A stretch of 64,000 bases of DNA from Oscillospiraceae bacterium (GCA_017436955.1 JAFSCD010000003.1:62001-126000); one strand, 5' to 3'; counted from the stretch's first letter, positions 1 to 9,130 are shown. Translations and numbers: made by a program. Notes: generated by a model from the letters alone, not told the origin.

Positions 1-52
1 GCAGGTCGGACAATCGAACACGCAACAGCGCTAAAAAGTCTCTTTTATCCAT
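1..52 (-). CDS. HAAS/DUF1700-type membrane protein, N-terminal fragment
   Basis: Only the first 17 codons are in the window; the rest lies before base 1. The start ATG (50-52) overlaps the end of the PadR gene by 8 bases, so the two are translationally coupled. The visible peptide begins MDKRDFLALLRVRLSDL, which resembles the N-terminus of HAAS (DUF1700) proteins. These commonly follow PadR regulators and are membrane proteins controlled by them. The family call is an inference from this short peptide and the pairing. Confidence 0.5.
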   Translation of the reverse strand, partial: MDKRDFLALLRVRLSDL

Positions 53-365
53 TTTCGGAATCCTCCTTTGTGACAAATCGGTAAATCGACAGCATTTCGT
101 CCCATTCGCTACGAAAATCTTCTATGCGCTTTAAACCCTTATGGGTGATGTGGTAGTATTTGCGAAGGCGACCGCCGTGCTGGGCGGTACGTACTGTCAG
201 CATTTGCGCCGTTTCAAGGCGCTTGAGAATGGTGTAAAGGGTGGATTCCGAGAGCGCGATGTAGGGCTTCATATCCCGGATGATCTTATAGCCGTAGGAA
301 TCGTCATCCTTGATGGCTGCCAAAACACAGATATCCAGAAGACCCCGTTTTAATTGAACATCCAT
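45..365 (-). CDS. PadR-family transcriptional regulator
   Basis: A 106-residue winged-helix repressor. The start is the ATG at 365, which sits 6-7 bases after AAGGAGGAG; an in-frame TTG further upstream lies too close to the promoter. The family pattern is clear: LKRGLLDICVLAAI, then SYGYKI, then SESTLYTILKRLE (recognition helix, about residues 40-55), then a basic wing with GGRLRKYYHIT and a C-terminal dimerisation helix. The short length fits the PadR-s1 subfamily. It is coupled to a HAAS-type protein gene and has its own promoter with an inverted repeat in the spacer, suggesting autoregulation. The ligand is unknown. Confidence 0.88.
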   Translation of the reverse strand: MDVQLKRGLLDICVLAAIKDDDSYGYKIIRDMKPYIALSESTLYTILKRLETAQMLTVRTAQHGGRLRKYYHITHKGLKRIEDFRSEWDEMLSIYRFVTKEDSENG

Positions 366-389
366 AGCATACTCCTCCTTACGCAATAC

Positions 390-418
390 ATCGTAACACG
401 AAGTATTCGTCGTGTCAA
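390..418 (-). promoter_or_regulatory. SigA promoter for padR with dyad in spacer
   Basis: On the minus strand, -35 TTGACA (413-418) and -10 TACGAT (390-395) are separated by exactly 17 bases. The spacer contains CGAA-TAC-TTCG, and a wider ACACGA-N8-TCGTGT dyad spans it, so a repressor could sit between the two boxes. Confidence 0.75.
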
Positions 419-437
419 GGCAGATTTGACGAAATTC

Positions 438-466
438 TTGACTTGCTGTACATTGAATGGTAAAAT
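438..466 (+). promoter_or_regulatory. SigA promoter for alpha-galactosidase gene
   Basis: TTGACT (438-443), 17-base spacer, TAAAAT (461-466), 36 bases before the GH36 start codon. It is divergent from the padR promoter. Confidence 0.75.
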
Positions 467-502
467 AATCCGTAGAAATGCTGGGCTGAGGAGGCTTTCA
501 TT

Positions 503-2698
503 ATGGCAATTACCTATCTCGAATCCACTAAAACCTTCTATCTGGACGGCAAGGGCGTGACCTATGCGTTCTGCGTCAATGAATATGATTATCTGGAGCA
601 TCTGTACTTTGGCAAAACCATCGGACACGATGATATCCGCTATGTCCGGGGCTGCGGCGCTACGGATAACAATCCCAAGATCCCCGGCGTTGAGATGAAG
701 CTGGGCTACAACTACGGCGCACTGGATAGCTACCAGTATTTTGCCCCGGAGCTGGCTTTCTTCGGCACCGGCGACTACCGTGAGCCTGCTGTGCAGATCA
801 AGACGGAGCGCGGTGACCGGCTGTCCGATCTTCTGTATGCCGGCTATGACATCCTGCCCACCAAGCCCATGCCCAAGGGTATGCCTGCCATGCGTGACGG
901 CGAGACCCTGGTGGTTCACCTGAAGGATCGGGTCAACAGCTTTGGCTGTGATCTGTATTATACGGTTTATGAGGATGCCGGCGTCATCGCGCGCCGTGCG
1001 GTGTACATCAACGGCTGTGACGGCACTGTGATGCTGAATCGGGCGTATTCCTTCAGTGTTGCTCTGCCGGAGCATGATTTTGATGTGCTGTCCCTGCAGG
1101 GCTCCTGGGCTACGGAGCGCCATATTCAAAGAACGCCTGCCCATTACGGCGTTGTTTCCATTGACTCCAAGCGCACCACCTCGTCTGCATCTCTCAATCC
1201 CTTTATGGCGCTGGTCAAGCAGGGTGCTACCGAGGATTCCGGCGATGTTTACAGCGTGAATCTGATCTACTCCTCGTCCTTCGTGCTGAAAGCAGAGGGC
1301 TTGAGCGACAACCGACTGCTGCTGACCGGCGGTATCAACGACTTTGATTTCTGCTGGAAGCTGCTGCCCGGTGAGGCTTTTGAAACCCCCGAGGTCGTGC
1401 TTGCGTACTCCAATGAGGGTATCGGCGGTATGAGCCGTGCGCTCCACGATGCGTACCGTAATCACCTGATCAATCCCCGTTATGTGGGCAAGAAGCGCCC
1501 CATTGTTATCAACAGCTGGGAGTCCGCCTATTTTGATTTTGATACCCAGCGTTTGAAGCAGATCGTGGACGGCGTTGCCGGTACCGGCGTGGACACCTTC
1601 GTTCTGGATGACGGCTGGTTTGGCAACCGCAACAGCGAGTTCTCCAGCCTGGGCGATTGGTGGGTCAATGAGAAGAAGCTGCCCGGCGGTCTGGGTGAGA
1701 TCATCGCCTATGTAAACAGCAAGGGTATGAAATTCGGTCTGTGGTTTGAGCCGGAGATGATAAACCCCGATTCCGAGCTGTTCCGCACCCATCCCGACTA
1801 CGCCATCATCGCACCCGGCAGAGAGGGAAGCCCCTGCCGCGGACAGTATATGCTGGACTTGACCCGGCAGGATGTCCGTGACTTTGCGGTGAACGCGGTC
1901 AATAAGATACTGAAGGAAAACCACATTGAATACGTCAAGTGGGACTACAATTCCAACATTACCCAGTCCTGGTCTTTGGGTCTGGAGCCGGATCGGCAGA
2001 TGGAGTTTGCCCACCGGTATGCACTGGGTGTTTATGAGCTGTTTGAGCGGATCGTCAATGCAAACCCCGACATCTTCTTCGAGGGCTGCAGCGCCGGCGG
2101 CGCGCGGTTTGACCCGGCTGTGCTGTATTATTTCTCCCAGATCTGGACGTCTGACTGCACCGATGCGGATATGCGCACCAAGATCCAGTACGGCACCTCC
2201 GTTGCCTATCCGCTGATGGCGATGACCTGTCACGTATCCGCCGTTCCCAATCACCAGACCCGGCGTACCACCAGCATCGGCACGAGAGGGGATATCGCCC
2301 ACCTGGGCGGCACCGGCTATGAGCTGGACACCTCCGCATTCACCGATGAGGATCGGGAAACTGTCCGCCGGCAGGTGGAAAAGTACCACCAGATGGAGGA
2401 GCTTCTGCTGTGGGGCGATCTGTACCGCACGGAAAGTCCCTTTGAGGGCAACTATTTCGGCTTTATGATCGTTGCCAAGGATAAGGAAAGCGCCCACCTG
2501 ACGGCTTACCAGCGGCTGAATCACTGCAATTATCCTATGAAGCGGCTGCAGGTAAAGGGTCTTGATCCTGCAAAGCGCTACTATGTCAGGGAGCTGGATA
2601 TGACGATGCTGGGTGCCACCTGGATGAACGTTGGCATCAAGCCCAATTTCCCCTATGAAGATTTTGCTACCTTGACATTTGCCTTTAAGGCGGTATAA
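503..2698 (+). CDS. Alpha-galactosidase, GH36
   Basis: A 731-residue cytoplasmic glycosidase that releases terminal alpha-galactose from raffinose-type sugars or galactolipid-derived oligosaccharides. No signal peptide is seen. The N-terminal half is the beta-sandwich of clan GH-D enzymes; the (beta/alpha)8 barrel starts near residue 330 (INSWESAYFDF). Key motifs are LDDGWFGNRN, KWDYNSN with the nucleophile Asp near 480, and TSDCTDADMR with the acid/base Asp near 551. Length equals the usual bacterial GH36 of about 730. GAGGAGG precedes the ATG. The gene is followed 50 bases later by nagB and probably shares its transcript. GH36 also includes N-acetylgalactosaminidases, so the exact substrate is not proven. 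Confidence 0.92.
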   Translation: MAITYLESTKTFYLDGKGVTYAFCVNEYDYLEHLYFGKTIGHDDIRYVRGCGATDNNPKIPGVEMKLGYNYGALDSYQYFAPELAFFGTGDYREPAVQIKTERGDRLSDLLYAGYDILPTKPMPKGMPAMRDGETLVVHLKDRVNSFGCDLYYTVYEDAGVIARRAVYINGCDGTVMLNRAYSFSVALPEHDFDVLSLQGSWATERHIQRTPAHYGVVSIDSKRTTSSASLNPFMALVKQGATEDSGDVYSVNLIYSSSFVLKAEGLSDNRLLLTGGINDFDFCWKLLPGEAFETPEVVLAYSNEGIGGMSRALHDAYRNHLINPRYVGKKRPIVINSWESAYFDFDTQRLKQIVDGVAGTGVDTFVLDDGWFGNRNSEFSSLGDWWVNEKKLPGGLGEIIAYVNSKGMKFGLWFEPEMINPDSELFRTHPDYAIIAPGREGSPCRGQYMLDLTRQDVRDFAVNAVNKILKENHIEYVKWDYNSNITQSWSLGLEPDRQMEFAHRYALGVYELFERIVNANPDIFFEGCSAGGARFDPAVLYYFSQIWTSDCTDADMRTKIQYGTSVAYPLMAMTCHVSAVPNHQTRRTTSIGTRGDIAHLGGTGYELDTSAFTDEDRETVRRQVEKYHQMEELLLWGDLYRTESPFEGNYFGFMIVAKDKESAHLTAYQRLNHCNYPMKRLQVKGLDPAKRYYVRELDMTMLGATWMNVGIKPNFPYEDFATLTFAFKAV

Positions 2699-2748
2699 TA
2701 CTAGAAGCAAGCAATTGCGCTTAAAATATCATTGGAGTGTGTGCTGTA

Positions 2749-3534
2749 ATGAAACTGATTATTAAGAACGATTATAATGCAATGTGTGCATGGGCTGCCC
2801 AGCATATCGCTGACGCCATCAACAACCACAAGGAAGACCGTCCCTTTGTTCTGGGTCTTCCCACCGGTTCTTCTCCTCTGGGTGTCTACAGAAACCTCAT
2901 CGAGATGAACAAGGCCGGCAAGGTCTCCTTCAAGAACGTGGTTACCTTCAATATGGACGAGTACGTTGGTCTGCCCCGTGAGCACGACCAGAGCTACTGG
3001 TACTTTATGCACGACAATTTCTTCAACCACATCGACATCCCCGCGGAGAATATCAATATCCTCAACGGTATGGCGGAAGATCTGGTTGCCGAATGTCAGC
3101 GCTACGAGGATAAGATCGCTTCCTACGGCGGCATCGACCTGTTCCTGGGCGGCAGCGGTGTTGACGGTCATATTGCCTTCAACGAGCCCTTTACCTCTCT
3201 GACCTCCCGTACCGGCATCCGTGCCCTGACCGAGGATACCCTGATCGTTAACTCCCGTTTCTTCGATAACGATCCCAACAAGGTTCCCAAGACCGCACTG
3301 TCCGTTGGCGTCGGCACCGTATGCGATTCCAAGCAGGTTCTGCTGCTGATCAGCGGTCACAACAAGGCTCGCGCTCTGCGTCACTGTGTTGAGGGCGGCG
3401 TGGATCACGCCTGGACTATCAGCGCTCTGCAGCTGCACCAGGATGGCATCATCGCTTGCGACGAGGCTGCCTGCGGTGAGCTGAAGGTGGACACCTACAA
3501 GTATTTCAAGGAAATCTACAAGGACGAAAAGTAA
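2749..3534 (+). CDS. nagB: Glucosamine-6-phosphate deaminase
   Basis: A 261-residue enzyme that converts glucosamine 6-phosphate to fructose 6-phosphate and ammonia, feeding amino sugars into glycolysis. Visible NagB signatures are [14 protein letters not shown] (phosphate-binding loop), FNMDEYVGL (catalytic Asp) and [13 protein letters not shown] (Asp/His pair). The start chosen is the ATG giving [12 protein letters not shown], the usual NagB N-terminus; a GTG 12 bases upstream is possible but overlaps the GGAG ribosome site. No separate promoter is obvious, so it is probably co-transcribed with the GH36 gene. A strong terminator follows directly. Confidence 0.95.
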   Translation: MKLIIKNDYNAMCAWAAQHIADAINNHKEDRPFVLGLPTGSSPLGVYRNLIEMNKAGKVSFKNVVTFNMDEYVGLPREHDQSYWYFMHDNFFNHIDIPAENINILNGMAEDLVAECQRYEDKIASYGGIDLFLGGSGVDGHIAFNEPFTSLTSRTGIRALTEDTLIVNSRFFDNDPNKVPKTALSVGVGTVCDSKQVLLLISGHNKARALRHCVEGGVDHAWTISALQLHQDGIIACDEAACGELKVDTYKYFKEIYKDEK

Positions 3535-3546
3535 TACGAAATCATA

Positions 3547-3577
3547 GCTGCCCGGTCATCCGACCGGGCAGTTTTTA
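3547..3577 (+). terminator. Rho-independent terminator after nagB
   Basis: CTGCCCGGTC / GACCGGGCAG stem with a 4-base loop, followed by TTTTTATAT. Confidence 0.9.
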
Positions 3578-3631
3578 TATCTTGAAAGAATTGGAAAACG
3601 TAAAAAAATAAGCGAAAACGACAAAAAACAA

Positions 3632-3660
3632 TTGACATCGACATACACGCCTGATAGAAT
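3632..3660 (+). promoter_or_regulatory. SigA promoter for acyltransferase-glmM operon
   Basis: TTGACA (3632-3637), 17 bases, TAGAAT (3655-3660), about 48 bases before the next start codon. Confidence 0.85.
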
Positions 3661-3707
3661 AATTCCCTGGAAACAGGATGATTGTTTGGAAAGGAGCGTA
3701 GGATGTT

Positions 3708-4358
3708 ATGCTGAAAACTACGGAACTGTTTGATCTGGAACATACATTGGCCCGGGATTTTCTTGCACAGTTTCAATACCCCTGGCAGGCGCTGAAGGGT
3801 ATTCAGGATATGATTTTGACCGTTGGTGCGAATTTGAGTGATGATTTTGCGGAAATGTCGCCGAATGTTTGGGTGCATAAAACCGCGAAGCTCGCACCTA
3901 CTGCCCACATCGGCAAGCCCTGCATCATCGGTGCGAATACCGAAGTGCGGCATTGTGCCTTCATTCGCGGCTGCGCTCTCATCGGCGAGAATTGCGTGGT
4001 TGGCAACTCCACAGAGCTGAAAAATGTGATTCTGTTCGACAATGTGCAGGTGCCGCACTACAACTATGTCGGTGACAGTATTTTGGGCTATAAAGCCCAC
4101 ATGGGCGCCGGCTCCATTACCTCCAATGTAAAGTCTGATAAGAGTCTTGTGACCGTTGGTGGCATTGAGACTGGGCTGAAGAAATTTGGCGCTATGGTGG
4201 GGGATTTCGTGGAGGTTGGCTGCAACGCCGTCTTAAATCCCGGTACCGTGATCGGCAGATGCAGCAATATTTATCCCACATCCTGCGTGCGCGGCGTGAT
4301 CCCGGCAGGCAGCATTTACAAAACCGGCGGTGTCATCGTGAAAAAGGAGGAACGGTAA
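3708..4358 (+). CDS. Left-handed beta-helix (hexapeptide) acyltransferase, GlmU C-half-like
   Basis: A 216-residue protein. After an N-terminal segment of about 60 residues (LFDLEHTLARDFL), it consists of hexapeptide turns typical of left-handed beta-helix transferases, e.g. TAHIGKPCIIGANTEVR, CALIGENCVVGNSTELKN, AHMGAGSITSNVKSD and GCNAVLNPGTVIG. This matches the acetyltransferase half of GlmU and related nucleotide-sugar transferases, but the uridylyltransferase half (which would show an LAAGxGTRM loop) is missing. Its stop overlaps the glmM start by one base, so it likely acts beside GlmM in UDP-GlcNAc synthesis, perhaps acetylating glucosamine 1-phosphate. Substrate is inferred from the neighbour. 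Confidence 0.8.
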   Translation: MLKTTELFDLEHTLARDFLAQFQYPWQALKGIQDMILTVGANLSDDFAEMSPNVWVHKTAKLAPTAHIGKPCIIGANTEVRHCAFIRGCALIGENCVVGNSTELKNVILFDNVQVPHYNYVGDSILGYKAHMGAGSITSNVKSDKSLVTVGGIETGLKKFGAMVGDFVEVGCNAVLNPGTVIGRCSNIYPTSCVRGVIPAGSIYKTGGVIVKKEER

Positions 4359-5743
4359 TGGGCAAATACTTTGGAACGGATGGCTTCCGCGGCGAAGCCA
4401 ATGTGAATCTGACTGCCGATCATGCCTTTCAGGTAGGGCGGTTTATCGGCTGGTACTACACGCAGCTCAAGCGCCGTAACGGCAAGGATGGACCGGCACG
4501 GATCGTCATTGGCAAGGATACAAGAAGATCCAGCTATATGCTGGAATACAGCCTTGTGGGCGGTCTGACCGCCAGCGGCGCGGATGCCTACCTGCTTCAC
4601 GTAACCACCACGCCTTCGGTGGCATTTGTGTGCCGGACAGAGGATTTTGATTGCGGCATTATGATCTCCGCTTCCCATAATCCCTATTATGATAACGGCA
4701 TCAAGCTCATCAACAGCTTTGGCGAAAAGATGGATGAGGGTGTCATCCGTTTGCTTGAGGATTATCTGGACGGTCATCTGGAAGCCTTTGGCAAGGCGTG
4801 GACGGAATTGCCCCTTGCCCGGCGGGATATGATCGGCAGAAGCGTTGACCACGTGGCCGGAAGAAACCGTTATATCGGCTATTTGATCTCCCTGGGACTT
4901 TACTCCTTCAAGGGGCTGAAGATCGGTCTGGATTGCGCCAACGGCGCCGCGTGGAATATTGCCAGAAACGTATTTGACGCCATGGGCGCAAAGACCTATC
5001 TCATCGGCGCACAGCCCGATGGCTGCAATATCAACGAAAACGCCGGCTCCACCCATATTGAAGCCATGCAGAAGCTGGTGCTGGAAAATGGGCTGGACGT
5101 AGGCTTTTCCTATGACGGCGATGCCGACCGCTGCCTGTGCGTGGATGAAAAGGGAAACGTGATCACCGGCGACCATATTCTGTATATCTACGGCAAGTAT
5201 ATGAAAGAGCGCGGCAAGCTGGTGGGAAACACAGTGGTTACCACCGTAATGTCCAATTACGGACTGTTTAAGGCGTTTGACGCGCTGGGCATCGGCTATG
5301 CAATGACGGCTGTTGGCGACAAGTACGTTTATGAGTATATGATGGCAGAGGGCTGCCGTCTTGGTGGCGAACAAAGCGGACACATTATCTTCTCCAAGTA
5401 TGCCTCCACCGGCGACGGGATCCTGACCTCGCTGAAAATTATGGAGGTCATGCTGGCTAAAAAGAAGACCTTGAGCCAGCTCTGCGAGGGCTTTACCTTC
5501 TATCCCCAGGTGTTGAAGAACGTTCTTGTAACGGATAAGGATAAGGCGCAAAATGATCCCGATGTCCAGGCGGCTGTATCGGCGGCGGCTGCGAAATTGG
5601 GAGATTCCGGTCGGATCCTGGTGCGCCAATCCGGTACGGAGCCGAAGATCCGGGTGATGGTGGAGTCGCCGGATATGGCGCTGTGCGAAAGCCTGACAGA
5701 CAGTGTGATCGCAGTGATCCGTGCGAAAGGCTATGCAAAATGA
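4358..5743 (+). CDS. glmM: Phosphoglucosamine mutase-type phosphohexomutase
   Basis: A 461-residue alpha-D-phosphohexomutase interconverting glucosamine 6- and 1-phosphate for peptidoglycan precursors. The start is the ATG (4358) behind AAAGGAGG, giving MGKYFGTDGFRGEAN; the TDGFRG opening is typical of GlmM. Other signatures are MISASHNPYYDNG (phosphoserine loop, near 100), YDGDADRCL (metal loop, near 250) and RQSGTEPKIRVM (phosphate-binding loop near the C-terminus). It overlaps the upstream acyltransferase by one base. A perfect-palindrome terminator follows. Confidence 0.93.
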   Translation: MGKYFGTDGFRGEANVNLTADHAFQVGRFIGWYYTQLKRRNGKDGPARIVIGKDTRRSSYMLEYSLVGGLTASGADAYLLHVTTTPSVAFVCRTEDFDCGIMISASHNPYYDNGIKLINSFGEKMDEGVIRLLEDYLDGHLEAFGKAWTELPLARRDMIGRSVDHVAGRNRYIGYLISLGLYSFKGLKIGLDCANGAAWNIARNVFDAMGAKTYLIGAQPDGCNINENAGSTHIEAMQKLVLENGLDVGFSYDGDADRCLCVDEKGNVITGDHILYIYGKYMKERGKLVGNTVVTTVMSNYGLFKAFDALGIGYAMTAVGDKYVYEYMMAEGCRLGGEQSGHIIFSKYASTGDGILTSLKIMEVMLAKKKTLSQLCEGFTFYPQVLKNVLVTDKDKAQNDPDVQAAVSAAAAKLGDSGRILVRQSGTEPKIRVMVESPDMALCESLTDSVIAVIRAKGYAK

Positions 5744-5747
5744 ACGG

Positions 5748-5775
5748 GCGGACAATATTGTCCGCTTGTTTTTGT
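5748..5775 (+). terminator. Terminator after glmM
   Basis: The 18-base perfect palindrome GCGGACAATATTGTCCGC (5748-5765) is followed by TTGTTTTTG. Confidence 0.8.
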
Positions 5776-5803
5776 TGAAATGCGTAATTGCCTATGCTAT
5801 AAT
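5775..5803 (+). promoter_or_regulatory. SigA promoter for metF-metH
   Basis: TTGAAA (5775-5780), 17 bases, TATAAT (5798-5803). The untranslated leader would be only about 25 bases, so no SAM or cobalamin riboswitch fits. Confidence 0.8.
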
Positions 5804-5833
5804 GATGAAAACTAGTTCAAAAGGGGATAAATT

Positions 5834-6718
5834 ATGAAAATTATCGACATTTTGAAGCAGGAGCAGGTGGGGCTGTCCTTTGAGGTGTTTCCGCCCAAGA
5901 CAGAGACCTCCTTCGACAGTGTTCGCGCGGCTACGGAGCGAATCGCTGCCTTGAGACCTTCCTTTATGAGCGTTACATACGGTGCCGGTGGCGGTACCAG
6001 CGCGTATACCCTGGCGATCGCCGAGAATATAAAGGAAAAGTACGGTGTGCCGATGCTGGCGCATCTGACCTGCGTTTCCTCCGATAAAGCCAGTGTACAG
6101 CAGCGGATCCGGGCGCTGAAGGAAGCCGGCATTATGAACGTGATGGCGCTGCGGGGCGACCTGACCCCGGAGCTGGAAAAGACCGACAGAAGCAAATGGG
6201 ATTATCAGCACGCCATCCAGCTGGTAGAGGAGCTGAAAAAGGCCGGTGATTTCTGCATCGGCGGCGCCTGCTACCCGGAGGTGCATCCTGAAAGTCCCAA
6301 TCAGCGTGAGGATATTTTGCACCTGAAGGAAAAGGTGGATGCCGGTGTGGATTTTCTGACGACACAGATGATCTTCGACAATAATCTGTTCTTCAATTTC
6401 CTCTACAAGATCCGGGAAGCCGGCATTACCGTACCCATCGTGCCCGGTATTATGCCCATCACCAACGCCAATCAGGTGGAGCGTGCCATTAAGCTGTCCG
6501 GCGCGTTTATGCCCCAGCGCTTCCGTGCGATGGTGGACAGGTTCGGCAGCAATCCGGCTGCGATGCGGCAGGCAGGTATTGCCTATGCCACCGACCAGAT
6601 CATTGACCTGTACGCCAATGGCATCACCAATGTTCACGTTTATACCATGAACAAGCCGGAGATCGCCGCAGGTATCCAGAAGAATCTGTCGGATATTTTG
6701 GGCAGCAGTTTTGTGTAA
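5834..6718 (+). CDS. metF: 5,10-methylenetetrahydrofolate reductase
   Basis: A 294-residue FAD-dependent TIM-barrel enzyme reducing methylene-THF to methyl-THF, the methyl donor for MetH. Hallmarks are LSFEVFPPKTE with the catalytic Glu near residue 18, SVTYGAGGGTS, ALRGDLT and FLTTQMIFDN. The length matches bacterial MetF, about 295. AAGGGG precedes the ATG. It is first in a two-gene operon; metH begins 28 bases after its stop, so methyl-THF is made next to its consumer. Confidence 0.95.
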   Translation: MKIIDILKQEQVGLSFEVFPPKTETSFDSVRAATERIAALRPSFMSVTYGAGGGTSAYTLAIAENIKEKYGVPMLAHLTCVSSDKASVQQRIRALKEAGIMNVMALRGDLTPELEKTDRSKWDYQHAIQLVEELKKAGDFCIGGACYPEVHPESPNQREDILHLKEKVDAGVDFLTTQMIFDNNLFFNFLYKIREAGITVPIVPGIMPITNANQVERAIKLSGAFMPQRFRAMVDRFGSNPAAMRQAGIAYATDQIIDLYANGITNVHVYTMNKPEIAAGIQKNLSDILGSSFV

Positions 6719-6745
6719 GCTTTGATGCAAAATCCGTAATCGGCG

Positions 6746-9127
6746 GTGAAGAAAGTGAACGTTTTAGAGTATATTCAAAAGAATATTGCCTATCTCGACG
6801 GCGGTATGGGTACTCTTTTGCAGCAGCAGGGGCTTGCGCCCGGTGAGCTGCCGGAGCGGTGGAACGTAAGCCATCCGGAGGTCATTGTTGATATCCAAAA
6901 GGCGTATTTTGACGCCGGCTCCAATATCGTCTGCACCAATACCTTCGGCGCCAATGCGCTGAAATTTACGGATGCGGAGCTGGAGGCGGTGATCCGCGCG
7001 GCGGTCAACAATGCCAGCGAAGCCCGGCGGACAAGCACCGGCAGGCAGCCCAAATTTATCGCGCTGGACATCGGTCCCATCGGTAAACTGCTGAAGCCCT
7101 ACGGCGATTTCGATTTTGAGAATGCTGTGGCGGCCTATGCCAAGACCGTGCGCATCGGCGCGGCTTGCGGTGTTGATCTGATCTACATCGAAACCATGAG
7201 TGACAGCTACGACACCAAGGCAGCGCTGCTGGCAGCGAAGGAAAACTGCGAGCTGCCGGTGTTCGTATCCAATGCCTACGGTGAGGACGGCAAGCTGATG
7301 ACCGGTGCCACACCGGCAGCAATGGTCGCCATGCTGGAGGGTATGGGTGCGGATGCCATCGGCGCAAATTGCTCTTTGGGTCCGAAGCAGCTTGCAGGCG
7401 TTGTGCGTGAATACCTGGAATACGCCTCCGTTCCCGTGCTTTTGAAGCCCAACGCCGGTATCCCCAGAAGCGAAAACGGGCAGACGGTGTACGATGTTTC
7501 CGTGGCGGAATTTGCCCGAAAGATGGCGGAATATGTGGGTCAGGGCGTCCGGATCGCCGGCGGCTGCTGCGGCACTACGCCTGCGTATATTCAGGCGGTC
7601 TGCGAGGAAACGAGCCACATCGGATGCAAGGAAATTCAGCCCAAGAACCGGACTTTGGTATCCTCCTACACCCACGCGGTGGCGTTTGGAAATGCGCCTG
7701 TCCTCATCGGCGAGCGGATCAATCCCACCGGCAAGAAGCTGCTGAAAGAAGCGCTGCGCAACCGGGATATGGGCTATGTTCTGGGTGAAGGCATTTCGCA
7801 GCAGGAAAAGGGTGTTCACATTCTGGATGTGAATGTAGGTCTGCCGGAAATTGATGAAGCAGCCATGCTGCCGGAGGTCTGCTTTGAATTGCAGGCGATC
7901 ATTGATCTGCCCTTGCAAATAGACACCGTGAACGCGGCAGCCATGGAAAAGGCGCTGCGGCGCTATAACGGCAAGGCGATGGTGAACTCCGTCAGCGGCA
8001 GGGAAGATGTGATGGCATCCATATTCCCGTTGGTGAAGAAATACGGCGGCGTTGTGGTTTGCCTGACGCTGGACGAAAACGGAATTCCTGCCACCGCGGA
8101 AGAACGGGTGGAGATCGCAAAGAAGATCATTACCCGGGCGCGGGAATACGGCATTGACAAGAAAGACCTGGTCTTCGACACGCTGGCGATGGCGGTCAGC
8201 GCCGATCCAAATGCAGCCCGGGAAACCCTGAAAGCGCTGCATATCATCAAAAATCAGCTTGGGTGCCATACCTCGCTGGGTGTTTCCAATGTTTCTTTCG
8301 GTTTGCCCAAGCGGGACAGTATCACGGCGACGTTTTTCACAATGGCGCTGCAAAATGGACTTTCCGCGGCAATTATGAACCCCAATTCCGCCGATATTAT
8401 GAAGGCGTACTATTCCTTCAATGCCTTAAGCGGTATGGATGCCAACTGCGAGGCGTATATTGAGAACATCAGCCAGTTTGCAGCCGATACGCCCAAGACG
8501 GAGATCGTCTATGAGAGCGACCTGCAGAGGGCCATCATCAAGGGTTTGAAGGAGCTGGCAGGGGAGATCACCGCCAGGCTGCTGGAGACGGAAGATCCGC
8601 TGGATATCGTTTCAAAGCAGATCATTCCCGCACTGGATATTGTAGGTCAGGGCTTTGAGAACAAGACAATGTTCCTTCCCCAGCTTTTGATGAGCGCCGA
8701 GGCTTCCCAGGCCGCTTTTGAGAGGATCAAGGAGAAATTGCCCAAGGGTGCTGCAAATAAGGGTAAATTCGTCATCGCCACCGTGCAGGGCGATATCCAC
8801 GATATCGGCAAGAACATCGTGAAGCTGATCCTGGAAAATTACGGCTTTGATGTGTGTGATCTTGGCAGGGATGTGCCGCCGCAGCGGATCGTAGAGGAAG
8901 CCATCCGGCAGAATACGCCGCTGGTGGGCTTAAGCGCTTTGATGACTACTACGGTGCCTGCGATGGAGGCTACCATCAAGCTGCTGCGTGAAAAAGCCCC
9001 CTGGGTGAAGATCGTGGTAGGCGGCGCTGTGCTGACGCAGGAATACGCGGATGCCATCGGCGCGGACTACTACGCCAAGGACGCAATGGCAACTGTGCGA
9101 TATTCTGAAAAAATTGTAAATGAATAA
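6746..9127 (+). CDS. metH: Cobalamin-dependent methionine synthase, short form
   Basis: A 793-residue enzyme moving a methyl group from methyl-THF via cobalamin to homocysteine. Domain order: homocysteine methyltransferase (1-290) with the zinc cysteines GANCS (about 208) and GGCCGTTP (about 272); pterin-binding barrel (about 310-560, GERINPTG); cobalamin cap; and B12 domain with GDIHDIGKN (about 683, axial His). The usual C-terminal AdoMet reactivation domain (full MetH is about 1,200 residues) is absent because the protein ends right after the B12 domain. The start is GTG 6746, or an in-frame GTG at 6755; the ribosome site is weak in either case, suggesting dependence on metF translation. 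Confidence 0.93.
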   Translation: MKKVNVLEYIQKNIAYLDGGMGTLLQQQGLAPGELPERWNVSHPEVIVDIQKAYFDAGSNIVCTNTFGANALKFTDAELEAVIRAAVNNASEARRTSTGRQPKFIALDIGPIGKLLKPYGDFDFENAVAAYAKTVRIGAACGVDLIYIETMSDSYDTKAALLAAKENCELPVFVSNAYGEDGKLMTGATPAAMVAMLEGMGADAIGANCSLGPKQLAGVVREYLEYASVPVLLKPNAGIPRSENGQTVYDVSVAEFARKMAEYVGQGVRIAGGCCGTTPAYIQAVCEETSHIGCKEIQPKNRTLVSSYTHAVAFGNAPVLIGERINPTGKKLLKEALRNRDMGYVLGEGISQQEKGVHILDVNVGLPEIDEAAMLPEVCFELQAIIDLPLQIDTVNAAAMEKALRRYNGKAMVNSVSGREDVMASIFPLVKKYGGVVVCLTLDENGIPATAEERVEIAKKIITRAREYGIDKKDLVFDTLAMAVSADPNAARETLKALHIIKNQLGCHTSLGVSNVSFGLPKRDSITATFFTMALQNGLSAAIMNPNSADIMKAYYSFNALSGMDANCEAYIENISQFAADTPKTEIVYESDLQRAIIKGLKELAGEITARLLETEDPLDIVSKQIIPALDIVGQGFENKTMFLPQLLMSAEASQAAFERIKEKLPKGAANKGKFVIATVQGDIHDIGKNIVKLILENYGFDVCDLGRDVPPQRIVEEAIRQNTPLVGLSALMTTTVPAMEATIKLLREKAPWVKIVVGGAVLTQEYADAIGADYYAKDAMATVRYSEKIVNE

Positions 9128-9130
9128 AAA

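Noticed and set aside
350..2710. Long open frame (786 codons) antisense to the alpha-galactosidase gene
   Set aside because: It is the mirror of a GC-rich coding frame, has no family motifs and lacks a ribosome site; the GH36 frame carries all catalytic motifs.
5804..5833. Riboswitch before metF-metH
   Set aside because: Only about 25 leader bases lie between transcription start and start codon, too few for a SAM or cobalamin riboswitch.
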